From Flammeovirgaceae bacterium UBA2786 (GTDB lineage Bacteria > Bacteroidota > Bacteroidia > Cytophagales > Cyclobacteriaceae): a stretch of DNA of 21,611 bases. The notes beneath the pieces were generated by a model. That model did no database searches. It was not told the DNA's origin and saw nothing but the letters and a program-made list of their open reading frames with translations. The stretch spans positions 6,451 to 28,061 of the forward strand of contig DEIA01000019.1 of the NCBI GenBank assembly GCA_002352225.1, given 5' to 3'. This document shows positions 16,287 to 21,611 of this stretch, piece after piece (the stretch's first letter is position 1; each line of letters opens with the position of its first letter). Made by a program: the position numbers and the translations under genes.

Positions 16287-17309
16287 ATGATAACCATTGA
16301 AGAACACAAAGACCTGAGGCCATTAACCACCTTTGGTGTACCCGCTAACGCACGTTACTTCTGCAGGATTTCGTCACTAACAGCGTTAGAGCACCTTATT
16401 CAGCATCCAATCTATTTGAATAATACCCGATTTATACTCGGTGGCGGTAGTAATGTGCTCTTTACTCATGATTACAACGGGCTTATCATTCAAAATTTAT
16501 TAAAAGGCATCACTATTCGTTATGAATCTGATGATTTGATTGAGCTAGAAGTGATGGCTGGAGAGGTTTGGCATGACTTGGTGATGCATTGCGTGCATCA
16601 TAACTGGGGTGGTATTGAAAATTTATCGCTTATACCAGGCACAGTAGGTGCTGCACCCATTCAAAACATTGGTGCATATGGTGTAGAAGTAAAAGAAGTA
16701 ATCAAATCGGTTACTGGTATTAACCTTGAAACAGGTTTATTAAGAACATTTCTTAATCACGAATGTGAGTTTAACTACCGGGATAGCATCTTTAAGAGCA
16801 AGCTGAAAGAAAATTTTTTTATTTCAAGCGTTACTTTAACTCTATCCAAAAAAACACATCGTATTAACACAAGCTACGGTGCTATTCATGATGTATTAAA
16901 ACAACAACATATTACAACACCAAGCATTCAACAAGTAAGCGATGCCGTTATACAGATAAGAAGAAGTAAACTACCAGATCCCACTGTATTAGGTAATGCA
17001 GGCAGCTTCTTTAAGAACCCAACTATACCCCTTGCACACTATCAGAAACTTCAAAAATCGTTTCCCGAAATACCTGGTTATACATCTGTAAATCAAGAAG
17101 TTAAAGTGCCTGCCGGATGGTTAATAGAACAATGTGGCTGGAAAGGAAAACGCGTGGGTAATGTAGGTGTGCATACACAACAAGCATTAGTATTAGTTAA
17201 CTATTCAAATGGTAGTGGTGCTGAAATTTTTTCACTCGCATCACAAATCATTTTATCTGTAAAAGAAAAATTCGACATCACATTAATATGCGAAGTGAAT
17301 ATCAAATGA
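16287..17309 (+). CDS. murB: UDP-N-acetylenolpyruvoylglucosamine reductase
   Basis: FAD- and NADPH-dependent enzyme that makes UDP-N-acetylmuramate, the second committed step of peptidoglycan synthesis. The 340 residues match the E. coli-type (type I) length. Features in order: LRPLTTFGVPA (10-20), the FAD-binding RFILGGGSNVLF (48-59), SLIPGTVGAAPIQNIGAYG (114-132), NYRDSIFK with the Tyr-Arg pair (Y164, R165), GNAGSFFKNP with the catalytic Ser (S240), and the C-terminal CEVNIK with the catalytic Glu (E336). The Tyr-containing insertion loop identifies type I. A hairpin with a T-run follows at 17343-17367. The gap from the lipoprotein gene is 40 bases and no strong promoter is visible there, so read-through is possible. 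Confidence 0.97.
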   Translation: MITIEEHKDLRPLTTFGVPANARYFCRISSLTALEHLIQHPIYLNNTRFILGGGSNVLFTHDYNGLIIQNLLKGITIRYESDDLIELEVMAGEVWHDLVMHCVHHNWGGIENLSLIPGTVGAAPIQNIGAYGVEVKEVIKSVTGINLETGLLRTFLNHECEFNYRDSIFKSKLKENFFISSVTLTLSKKTHRINTSYGAIHDVLKQQHITTPSIQQVSDAVIQIRRSKLPDPTVLGNAGSFFKNPTIPLAHYQKLQKSFPEIPGYTSVNQEVKVPAGWLIEQCGWKGKRVGNVGVHTQQALVLVNYSNGSGAEIFSLASQIILSVKEKFDITLICEVNIK

Positions 17310-17342
17310 TGATTATTAAATGAATGAGTTATGTTAATGAAT

Positions 17343-17367
17343 GGTTGAATCATCAACCTGATTTTTT
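17343..17367 (+). terminator. Rho-independent terminator after murB
   Basis: A 6-bp perfect stem (GGTTGA / TCAACC, 4-base loop) is followed three bases later by six T residues (17362-17367), 33 bases after the murB stop. The stem is short, so the efficiency is uncertain. Confidence 0.6.
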
Positions 17368-17398
17368 ATCGACATCAAAAAATTTTTTCTGCAAAATT

Positions 17399-17429
17399 TT
17401 TGTGAATTAATTTTTTATTATACCTTTCG
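17399..17429 (+). promoter_or_regulatory. Bacteroidota-type promoter of the 26-residue basic protein gene
   Basis: TTTG (17399-17402) and TACCTTTCG (17421-17429) are separated by 18 bases, close to the TTTG-N19-TAnnTTTG consensus with one mismatch in the -7 box. The ATG is 30 bases beyond the -7 element. Confidence 0.6.
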
Positions 17430-17458
17430 TACAGTTTTAACTAAAACATTAAAACGCT

Positions 17459-17539
17459 ATGGCAAAAAAACCCGCTAAGAAAGCAGCTAAGAAGAAAGTA
17501 GCCAAGAAGGCTAAGAAAGCTGCTAAGAAGAAGAAGTAA
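17459..17539 (+). CDS. 26-residue lysine/alanine-rich basic protein (histone-H1-tail-like)
   Basis: A very short open frame from the ATG at 17459 to a TAA at 17537. The 26 residues are 15 Lys, 8 Ala, and one each of Met, Pro and Val; it begins MAKKPAKKAAKKK. Such composition is typical of histone H1 C-terminal tails and of small bacterial Lys/Ala-rich DNA-compacting proteins, so non-specific nucleic-acid binding is the likely property; a role is inference only. Evidence that it is real: a promoter-like element ends 30 bases upstream, a strong terminator hairpin with a T-run starts 26 bases downstream, and Lys codons alternate between AAA and AAG, so it is not a simple-repeat artefact. It is followed by a 102-residue protein with a similar basic N-terminal tail. 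Confidence 0.7.
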   Translation: MAKKPAKKAAKKKVAKKAKKAAKKKK

Positions 17540-17564
17540 TCAAGTTAGCTTGATGCTTTCGCAA

Positions 17565-17601
17565 AGAGAAGTGATCCAGGATCACTTCTCTTTTGTTTTT
17601 A
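17565..17601 (+). terminator. Strong rho-independent terminator of the small basic protein gene
   Basis: A perfect 12-bp stem (AGAGAAGTGATC / GATCACTTCTCT) with a 3-base CAG loop at 17565-17591 is followed directly by TTTTGTTTTT. It is the clearest terminator in the window. Confidence 0.85.
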
Positions 17602-17836
17602 TACCCACTCTCATTCATTGATTTCATAAACAAATAACAGCATCAATCATCAGCAGCATGTTACCATACTTCTCGATATTCTTTATCAAATATTGCTAAA
17701 ACAACATTGCTTCAAGTCATTTATGTGATATCACACACTTATTTAAAGCCTGCAATGCATTGAAATTCATTTCATTAATCACACGATTGCAGAAATATAA
17801 TCGGCTTAGCGCTTGTTTACCGATACCAAGGACACA
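17602..17836. other. AT-rich intergenic stretch with two perfect palindromes
   Basis: The gene-free gap between the two basic-protein genes is about 330 bases (17540-17869). Besides the terminator and the downstream promoter it holds TGTGATATCACA (17724-17735), a perfect 12-bp palindrome, and CAATGCATTG (17753-17762), a perfect 10-bp palindrome. Either could be an operator for the downstream gene. I see no RNA gene or open frame here. Confidence 0.4.
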
Positions 17837-17844
17837 TACATTTG
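17813..17844 (+). promoter_or_regulatory. Promoter of the 102-residue basic-tailed protein
   Basis: TACATTTG (17837-17844) is a perfect match to the TAnnTTTG -7 box, with a TTG at 17813-17815 upstream (21-base spacing). It lies 25 bases before the ATG at 17870 and argues against the in-frame TTG at 17813 as a start codon. Confidence 0.7.
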
Positions 17845-17869
17845 TATCATAATCAAAACCCTTACAACC

Positions 17870-18178
17870 ATGGCTAAAGCAACATCAAAACCAGCTACGG
17901 AAAAGAAAGCACCAAAAAAAGCAGCTCCAAAGGCCAAAGCTTTATCTATTGAACAGGCCACGGAAAGCATTCTGGATAAATTTCGTACCCTTAATATTGA
18001 ACAACAATTACAATCTGAACTGGAATGGTGCCTGGGCAGTTATCGGTTTGATGGTAACCCTGTTGGATTAGTAAACTCCATTAACAACGCTTTAGTTGTA
18101 TTAAAGGCCGAGCAAACCAAAAAAACGAAAGGTGTAACAGCAAGTTTTATTGGTAGTATTGAGAAGGCTCTGGCGTAA
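17870..18178 (+). CDS. Small protein with a basic histone-like N-terminal tail and helical body
   Basis: A 102-residue cytoplasmic protein that I cannot name. Residues 1-24 (MAKATSKPATEKKAPKKAAP and following KAKA) are a disordered Lys/Ala/Pro tail; residues 25-102 are a compact, mostly helical domain (SIEQATESILDKFRTLNIEQ, LEWCLGSYRFDGNPVGLVNS, NNALVVLKAEQTKK) with one Cys and two aromatic clusters. There is no signal peptide or membrane segment. The start is set by the promoter at 17837-17844, since the longer TTG reading begins upstream of the -7 box. The tail resembles the 26-residue protein encoded 330 bases upstream, so both may contact nucleic acid. It is followed by a hairpin terminator at 18205. 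Confidence 0.85.
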   Translation: MAKATSKPATEKKAPKKAAPKAKALSIEQATESILDKFRTLNIEQQLQSELEWCLGSYRFDGNPVGLVNSINNALVVLKAEQTKKTKGVTASFIGSIEKALA

Positions 18179-18204
18179 GTCAGTATTCAATTATATAAAA
18201 CCAC

Positions 18205-18228
18205 AAGCCCGCTAAACACGGGCTTTTT
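18205..18228 (+). terminator. Rho-independent terminator between converging genes
   Basis: A 7-bp stem AAGCCCG / CGGGCTT with a 7-base loop is followed by further T residues to 18228, 26 bases after the stop of the basic-tailed protein. The facing deaminase gene stops at 18234. The T-run favours the + direction. Confidence 0.8.
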
Positions 18229-18233
18229 GCATT

Positions 18234-18716
18234 TTATATCATGTGCGTTACATTATCTAACTTACCTGTATACCGGGTACACTCCACGCCAAACTTGTTT
18301 AAAAAATCCACACCCTCATCGGAAGCTAAATTTTTAAATTCGGCATACGAATTGAAATAGATTACCCGCTTAATACCCATGCTGAATATGATGCGCGAAC
18401 AAGCCAGGCAGGGTGAAAGCGTTACATATAATGTGGCCCCCTCTACCGAGGTTTTGTTTTTAACGGCATACAATATCGCATTTTGCTCTGCATGTATAGC
18501 CAGCGAACATCCGCCTTTTGAATCGCGCGGGCAACCGGCTTCGGGCCATTCTTCATCGCAGTTATGCGTACCCGATGGTGGTCCGTTGTATCCGATAGAA
18601 ATAATACGCGTGTCTTTGGTAAGTACTGCGCCAACATGGCGTTTAATACAATGTGATCGTTTGGCCAGGTTTACAGCCAACTCCATATAGATATCATCAA
18701 ACGCGGGTCGGGTCAT
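18234..18716 (-). CDS. dCMP deaminase (ComEB family)
   Basis: Zinc enzyme expected to convert dCMP to dUMP, feeding thymidylate synthesis. The 160 residues are of usual length. The signature zinc motifs are complete: HAEQNAI (H75 ligand, E77 proton shuttle) and PCLAC (C103, C106). The family's N-terminal block GAVLTKDTRIISIGYNGPPS is followed by a Cys/His-rich stretch (HNCDEEWPEAGCPRDSKGGC) that in this family holds a second zinc site. The gene is divergent from the DUF2911 gene, with only 34 bases between the two start codons. The comEB name reflects family membership; a competence role is not shown. Confidence 0.95.
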   Translation of the reverse strand: MTRPAFDDIYMELAVNLAKRSHCIKRHVGAVLTKDTRIISIGYNGPPSGTHNCDEEWPEAGCPRDSKGGCSLAIHAEQNAILYAVKNKTSVEGATLYVTLSPCLACSRIIFSMGIKRVIYFNSYAEFKNLASDEGVDFLNKFGVECTRYTGKLDNVTHMI

Positions 18717-18750
18717 AAGCTAAATAAAAGTTCAAAATAGTATATTCGCG

Positions 18751-19311
18751 ATGAAAATTACAGGCATGTTTCAGAACTCAGGAGTATTTATTCTTTTCTT
18801 ATTACTCATCCCGGTTTTTGCCTATACACAGGATTCTGTAAAACCACGGCCAAGCCCCCTTACAATAGTTGCGGCCCAGTACAAAGATACCTATCTGAAA
18901 ATCACCTACAGTCAGCCCCATAAAAAAGGACGTCAGGTTTTTGGTTCCCTTGTTCCGTATAACCAGGTATGGCGAACAGGAGCTAATGAAGCTACTGAAA
19001 TAACACTTACTCGCGATATAATAATAAAAGGATTTGCCCTTAAAGCAGGCACCTACTCTATCTTCACCATTCCTGAAAAAGATAAGTGGACCATTATTAT
19101 CAACCAGGATGTAGGCTTGTGGGGATCGTACAACTATAACTCAAAAAGGGATATAACCCGGTTTGAGGTTCCCGTACAATCCTTAGACAATGTTATTTAC
19201 GAAGCCTTTACCATACAGATTGAGCAAAAGAATAATGTGGCTGATCTGATTTTAATGTGGGATAAAGTAAAAGTTGCCGTTCCTATTCAATTTAACGAGC
19301 CGAAACCATGA
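18751..19311 (+). CDS. Secreted DUF2911 domain protein
   Basis: A 186-residue protein of the DUF2911 family, of unknown function and common in Bacteroidota. Residues about 7-27 (FQNSGVFILFLLLIPVFAYTQ) are a Sec signal peptide. The DUF2911 core runs through residues 36-180: LKITYSQPHKKGRQVFG (49-65), LVPYNQVWRTGANEATEI (68-85), AGTYSIFTIPEKDKWTIIIN (99-118). An in-frame ATG at 18766 (Met6) would give a cleaner signal peptide, and the closest -7-like sequence (TATATTCG, 18741-18748) almost touches the annotated ATG, so the true start may be 18766. The last 4 bases overlap the next gene (ATGA). Confidence 0.92.
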   Translation: MKITGMFQNSGVFILFLLLIPVFAYTQDSVKPRPSPLTIVAAQYKDTYLKITYSQPHKKGRQVFGSLVPYNQVWRTGANEATEITLTRDIIIKGFALKAGTYSIFTIPEKDKWTIIINQDVGLWGSYNYNSKRDITRFEVPVQSLDNVIYEAFTIQIEQKNNVADLILMWDKVKVAVPIQFNEPKP

Positions 19312-19811
19312 GAATATTACCCATTCTGTTTTTAATGATTGTACACGTTGTATATAGCCAGGATATAAACGAACTGGAAAGGCGCAACGGCTTTAAAGAA
19401 ATAAAACTGGGTATGCTGATTGACAGCGTGAAGGGTGCCGAATTCAAAAAAGACCTGATCGAGAGAAAAGAGTTTCCTGCTAAACAGTATGAAACCAAAT
19501 CTGCTGACTATATGACCATTGGTGATGTTCCGGTTAAACTGATTTCATTAAAGACATACAAAGGTCTTATTTACGAAATAGATGTAATTACAGGTCACGA
19601 TCCTAAGGTAATGCGGGGTCTTGAAAAATCATACGGAAAAGCCACGTACAGTTTACGCACGGAATCGTACTACTGGAAAGCACAAACATTAACATTAGTG
19701 TACAAAGGTCACCGAAAGGAAGTTAAACTCACCTATCGTTCTGTGCCCGTTATCCGTATGATGTATGTGGATAAGGGTAAGCAAATTGAAGAAGTGGCCG
19801 ATGATTTTTAG
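19308..19811 (+). CDS. Small secreted protein of unknown function, coupled to the DUF2911 gene
   Basis: A 167-residue protein that I do not recognise. It starts with a Sec signal peptide (MRILPILFLMIVHVVYSQ). The mature part opens with NGFKEIKLGMLIDSVKG and has alternating strands and helices (VPVKLISLKTYKGLIYEIDV, GLEKSYGKATYS, TLTLVYKGHRKEVKLTYRSV). This strand-helix-strand layout suggests a compact alpha/beta domain of the kind used for substrate or partner binding. There are no cysteines. Its ATG overlaps the DUF2911 stop by 4 bases, so the two are translated together. Its stop overlaps that of the facing gene by 4 bases. Confidence 0.83.
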   Translation: MRILPILFLMIVHVVYSQDINELERRNGFKEIKLGMLIDSVKGAEFKKDLIERKEFPAKQYETKSADYMTIGDVPVKLISLKTYKGLIYEIDVITGHDPKVMRGLEKSYGKATYSLRTESYYWKAQTLTLVYKGHRKEVKLTYRSVPVIRMMYVDKGKQIEEVADDF

Positions 19812-20932
19812 TTGGAATAAGTAATACGATAGATCTTTCCTGCCTGATCATCGGATACCAATAATGAGCCATCGGGTAATTGCAATACATCTACCGGTCT
19901 TCCGGATACTTCCTGTGTATCTTCATTTAACCAACCGCTGGCAAATGTTTCGTAACCCGTAACTTCATTGCCATTTAATTTAACCAGGTTCAGCTTATAT
20001 CCGCTTTTCTTCGAACGATTCCAGGAGCCATGTTCAGCCACAATTATCTGATTCTGATACCCGGCTGGAAACATAGAACCTGTATAAAATTTCAACCCAA
20101 GCGGTGCAACATGCGCTCCAAAATTCAGCGCAGGTTTTACAAACTCATCGCATGCGTGCTTATCGCCAAACTCCGGATCTTTTACGGTACCTCCGTGGCA
20201 ATACGGATAACCAAAGTGCATTCCCTGTTGTGGTGCAGTATTCAACTCGCATGGTGGAATATCATCACCAAGCCTATCGCGGCCATTATCGGTAAACCAT
20301 AATTCGTTGGTTTGCGGATGCCAGGTAAACCCAACCGTATTGCGTACACCACTTGCAAATAATTCCAAATCTGTGCCATCCTCATTCATGCGATGGATAG
20401 CAGCATAAATGGGATCTTCTGGTTCGCAGATGTTGCACGGTGCGCCTACAGGCACATATAGTTTACCATCGGGACCAAATGCAATATACTTCCAACCATG
20501 GTGCGCTTCGGTTGGAAATTTATCATACACCACAACCGGTTCGCCAGGATTATCCAGTTTAGACTCAATGTCTTCATATTTAAGAATGCGGCTCACTTCT
20601 GCAACATATAAATCACCGTCTTTAAAGGCCACTCCGTTAGGCATATTCAAACCAGAATCAAGTATCCATTTTTTATCGGCCACAAAATCGCCATCAGTAT
20701 CCTGAACCGCATACACTTTATCTTCATCGCGATTGCCTACATAAATTATTCCTGCGGGCGATAAGGCCAACGACCGGGCGTTTTCTACATCTGCAAATAC
20801 CGATATGGAAAAGCCTGCAGGCAGCTTTATTGCACGAAGTAAGCTATCAGATGCTCCCGCTCCTTCTATCTTTTTCGATTCGCAAGAAGAAAGCAACAGG
20901 GTAAGCAAAATAGCACTGACGAATAGTTTCAT
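19808..20932 (-). CDS. Sorbosone/PQQ-dependent sugar dehydrogenase-like lipoprotein
   Basis: A 374-residue protein of the sorbosone-dehydrogenase / soluble glucose dehydrogenase group, six-bladed propellers that use PQQ to oxidise sugars or sugar alcohols. MKLFVSAILLTLLLSSC is a lipoprotein signal with C17. The propeller shows ARSLALSPAGIIYVGNRDED, NMPNGVAFKDGDLYVAEVSR, GPDGKLYVPVGAPCNIC, GVRNTVGFTWHPQTNELWF, AEHGSWNRSKKSGYKLNLV and DVLQLPDGSLLVSDDQAGKI. It contains a CNICEP pair and other Cys that may form disulfides. Many members of this family are annotated by similarity only, so the substrate and even true PQQ use are uncertain. No PQQ synthesis genes are in the window. Confidence 0.9.
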   Translation of the reverse strand: MKLFVSAILLTLLLSSCESKKIEGAGASDSLLRAIKLPAGFSISVFADVENARSLALSPAGIIYVGNRDEDKVYAVQDTDGDFVADKKWILDSGLNMPNGVAFKDGDLYVAEVSRILKYEDIESKLDNPGEPVVVYDKFPTEAHHGWKYIAFGPDGKLYVPVGAPCNICEPEDPIYAAIHRMNEDGTDLELFASGVRNTVGFTWHPQTNELWFTDNGRDRLGDDIPPCELNTAPQQGMHFGYPYCHGGTVKDPEFGDKHACDEFVKPALNFGAHVAPLGLKFYTGSMFPAGYQNQIIVAEHGSWNRSKKSGYKLNLVKLNGNEVTGYETFASGWLNEDTQEVSGRPVDVLQLPDGSLLVSDDQAGKIYRITYSN

Positions 20933-20960
20933 AGGGTTTCATTTACAGGATTGCAAATTT

Positions 20961-20969
20961 GCAAATCTA
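20961..20969 (-). promoter_or_regulatory. Possible -7 box for the sorbosone-dehydrogenase-like gene
   Basis: On the minus strand this reads TAGATTTGC, an exact fit to TAnnTTTGc, 28 bases before the gene's ATG at 20932. I see no good TTTG at the right distance upstream. Confidence 0.5.
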
Positions 20970-21019
20970 AGTGCAATAATTACCCGGTATTTACATAATC
21001 AGAAACCTTTTGTGCACAC

Positions 21020-21052
21020 TTGGCATTAGGTGTACATATCCCCTACCTTTGC
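21020..21052 (+). promoter_or_regulatory. Promoter of the ABC-F gene
   Basis: TACCTTTGC (21044-21052) is a perfect -7 match, with TTG at 21020-21022 and 21 bases between. The ATG at 21069 is 16 bases beyond the box, so the leader is very short. Confidence 0.7.
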
Positions 21053-21068
21053 GCCAGTTTTATAGCCT

Positions 21069-21611
21069 ATGATCTCAATTTCAAATATTTCCTATTACAT
21101 AGGCGGCCGGCCGTTGTACGAAGACGCTTCTATGTTTATCCGCCCAAACGACAAAATCGGTTTGATCGGGTTAAACGGGCGCGGTAAATCTACCCTCCTC
21201 AAAATCATTAATGGCGATTTATCCATCAACAGCGGCTCCATCAGCAAATCGAAAGATTGTACCCTTGGTTTTTTAAATCAGGATTTGCTTTCGTACCAAT
21301 CTGAAGATGCCATCTTAACGGTGGCCATGGAAGCCTTCAAAGAAGCAGTAGATACACAACGACAGATTGAGAAAATTCTACACAAGTTAGAGACTGAATA
21401 TTCAGACGACCTGGTAGATAAACTAACCCGATTGCAGGAGAAATTTGAACACCTGGATGGTTACACCATGCAGGCAAAGGCCGAAGAAGTTCTGGAAGGA
21501 ATCGGGTTTACAACAAAAGATTTACATCGCCCTTTGCGGGAATTTTCCGGTGGCTGGCGCATGCGTGTTATGCTTGCCAAGTTACTGCTCGAAAAACCCT
21601 CATGCCTCATG
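21069..21611 (+). CDS. ABC-F family ATPase, N-terminal part (cut by window edge)
   Basis: Cytoplasmic, membrane-free ABC protein of the ABC-F family (Uup/EttA/YheS type), which acts on the ribosome during translation. The 181 residues visible cover most of the first ATPase domain: MISISNISYYIGGRPLYEDA, Walker A GLNGRGKST (34-42), an inter-motif helical stretch (about 90-140), and the ABC signature FSGGWRMRV (159-167) followed by the LAKLLLEKP stretch. The window ends just before Walker B, so the linker and second domain are not seen. The ABC-F assignment rests on the SGGWRMRVMLAKLLLEKP block and the absence of membrane helices. Which subfamily, and whether it gives antibiotic protection, cannot be told from this part. 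Confidence 0.93.
   Translation, partial: MISISNISYYIGGRPLYEDASMFIRPNDKIGLIGLNGRGKSTLLKIINGDLSINSGSISKSKDCTLGFLNQDLLSYQSEDAILTVAMEAFKEAVDTQRQIEKILHKLETEYSDDLVDKLTRLQEKFEHLDGYTMQAKAEEVLEGIGFTTKDLHRPLREFSGGWRMRVMLAKLLLEKPSCLM

Noticed and set aside
17813..17869. TTG start giving a 121-residue version of the basic-tailed protein
   Set aside because: A perfect TAnnTTTG promoter box lies inside this stretch, and the MAK start at 17870 matches the neighbouring small protein.
1..21611. tRNA, rRNA, CRISPR array, insertion sequence or prophage genes
   Set aside because: I looked through the intergenic regions on both strands and saw no cloverleaf, regular repeat-spacer pattern, transposase or phage gene.

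Overview
The window looks like chromosomal DNA from a member of the Bacteroidota, most likely the order Cytophagales. The signs are promoter boxes of the TAnnTTTG type, starts without Shine-Dalgarno sequences, a type IX secretion (T9SS) C-terminal sorting domain, DUF2911 and PorT-like barrel proteins, and roughly 40-45% GC. I see no rRNA, tRNA, CRISPR array, transposase or integrase.

Layout. 1-3846 (minus strand): alaS, a small secreted protein of unknown function, and the start of gatB, read in that order and probably co-transcribed. 4028-5958: two overlapping membrane-anchored M23 (LytM) cell-wall peptidases. 6033-7070: a secreted CapA-like metallophosphatase. 7186-8660: a MerR-type regulator followed by dprA. 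8636-9650: an AT-rich patch directly behind dprA. It holds one secreted orphan protein between two diverged direct repeats, and a second degenerate copy of the dprA 3' end lies at its far side. It is the part of the window that most resembles an acquired cassette. 9651-10499 (minus): a divergent HMG-CoA lyase. 10670-16246: a tightly packed four-gene run of DUF1800, DUF1501 (Tat signal plus T9SS tail), an outer-membrane barrel and a lipoprotein, with murB just after it. 17459-18178: two short lysine/alanine-rich basic proteins, one of only 26 residues, each with its own promoter-like sequence and hairpin terminator. 18234-18716 (minus): dCMP deaminase. 18751-19811: a DUF2911 protein overlapping a small secreted protein. 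19808-20932 (minus): a sorbosone/PQQ-dehydrogenase-like lipoprotein. 21069-21611: the start of an ABC-F ATPase, cut by the window edge.

Most of this is housekeeping (translation, cell wall, DNA uptake and processing, nucleotide metabolism) mixed with cell-envelope proteins. The less ordinary parts are the dprA-tail cassette, the 26-residue Lys/Ala protein, and the DUF1800/DUF1501/barrel/lipoprotein cluster with its mixed export signals. All functions are inferred from recognised sequence motifs; no database search was possible.
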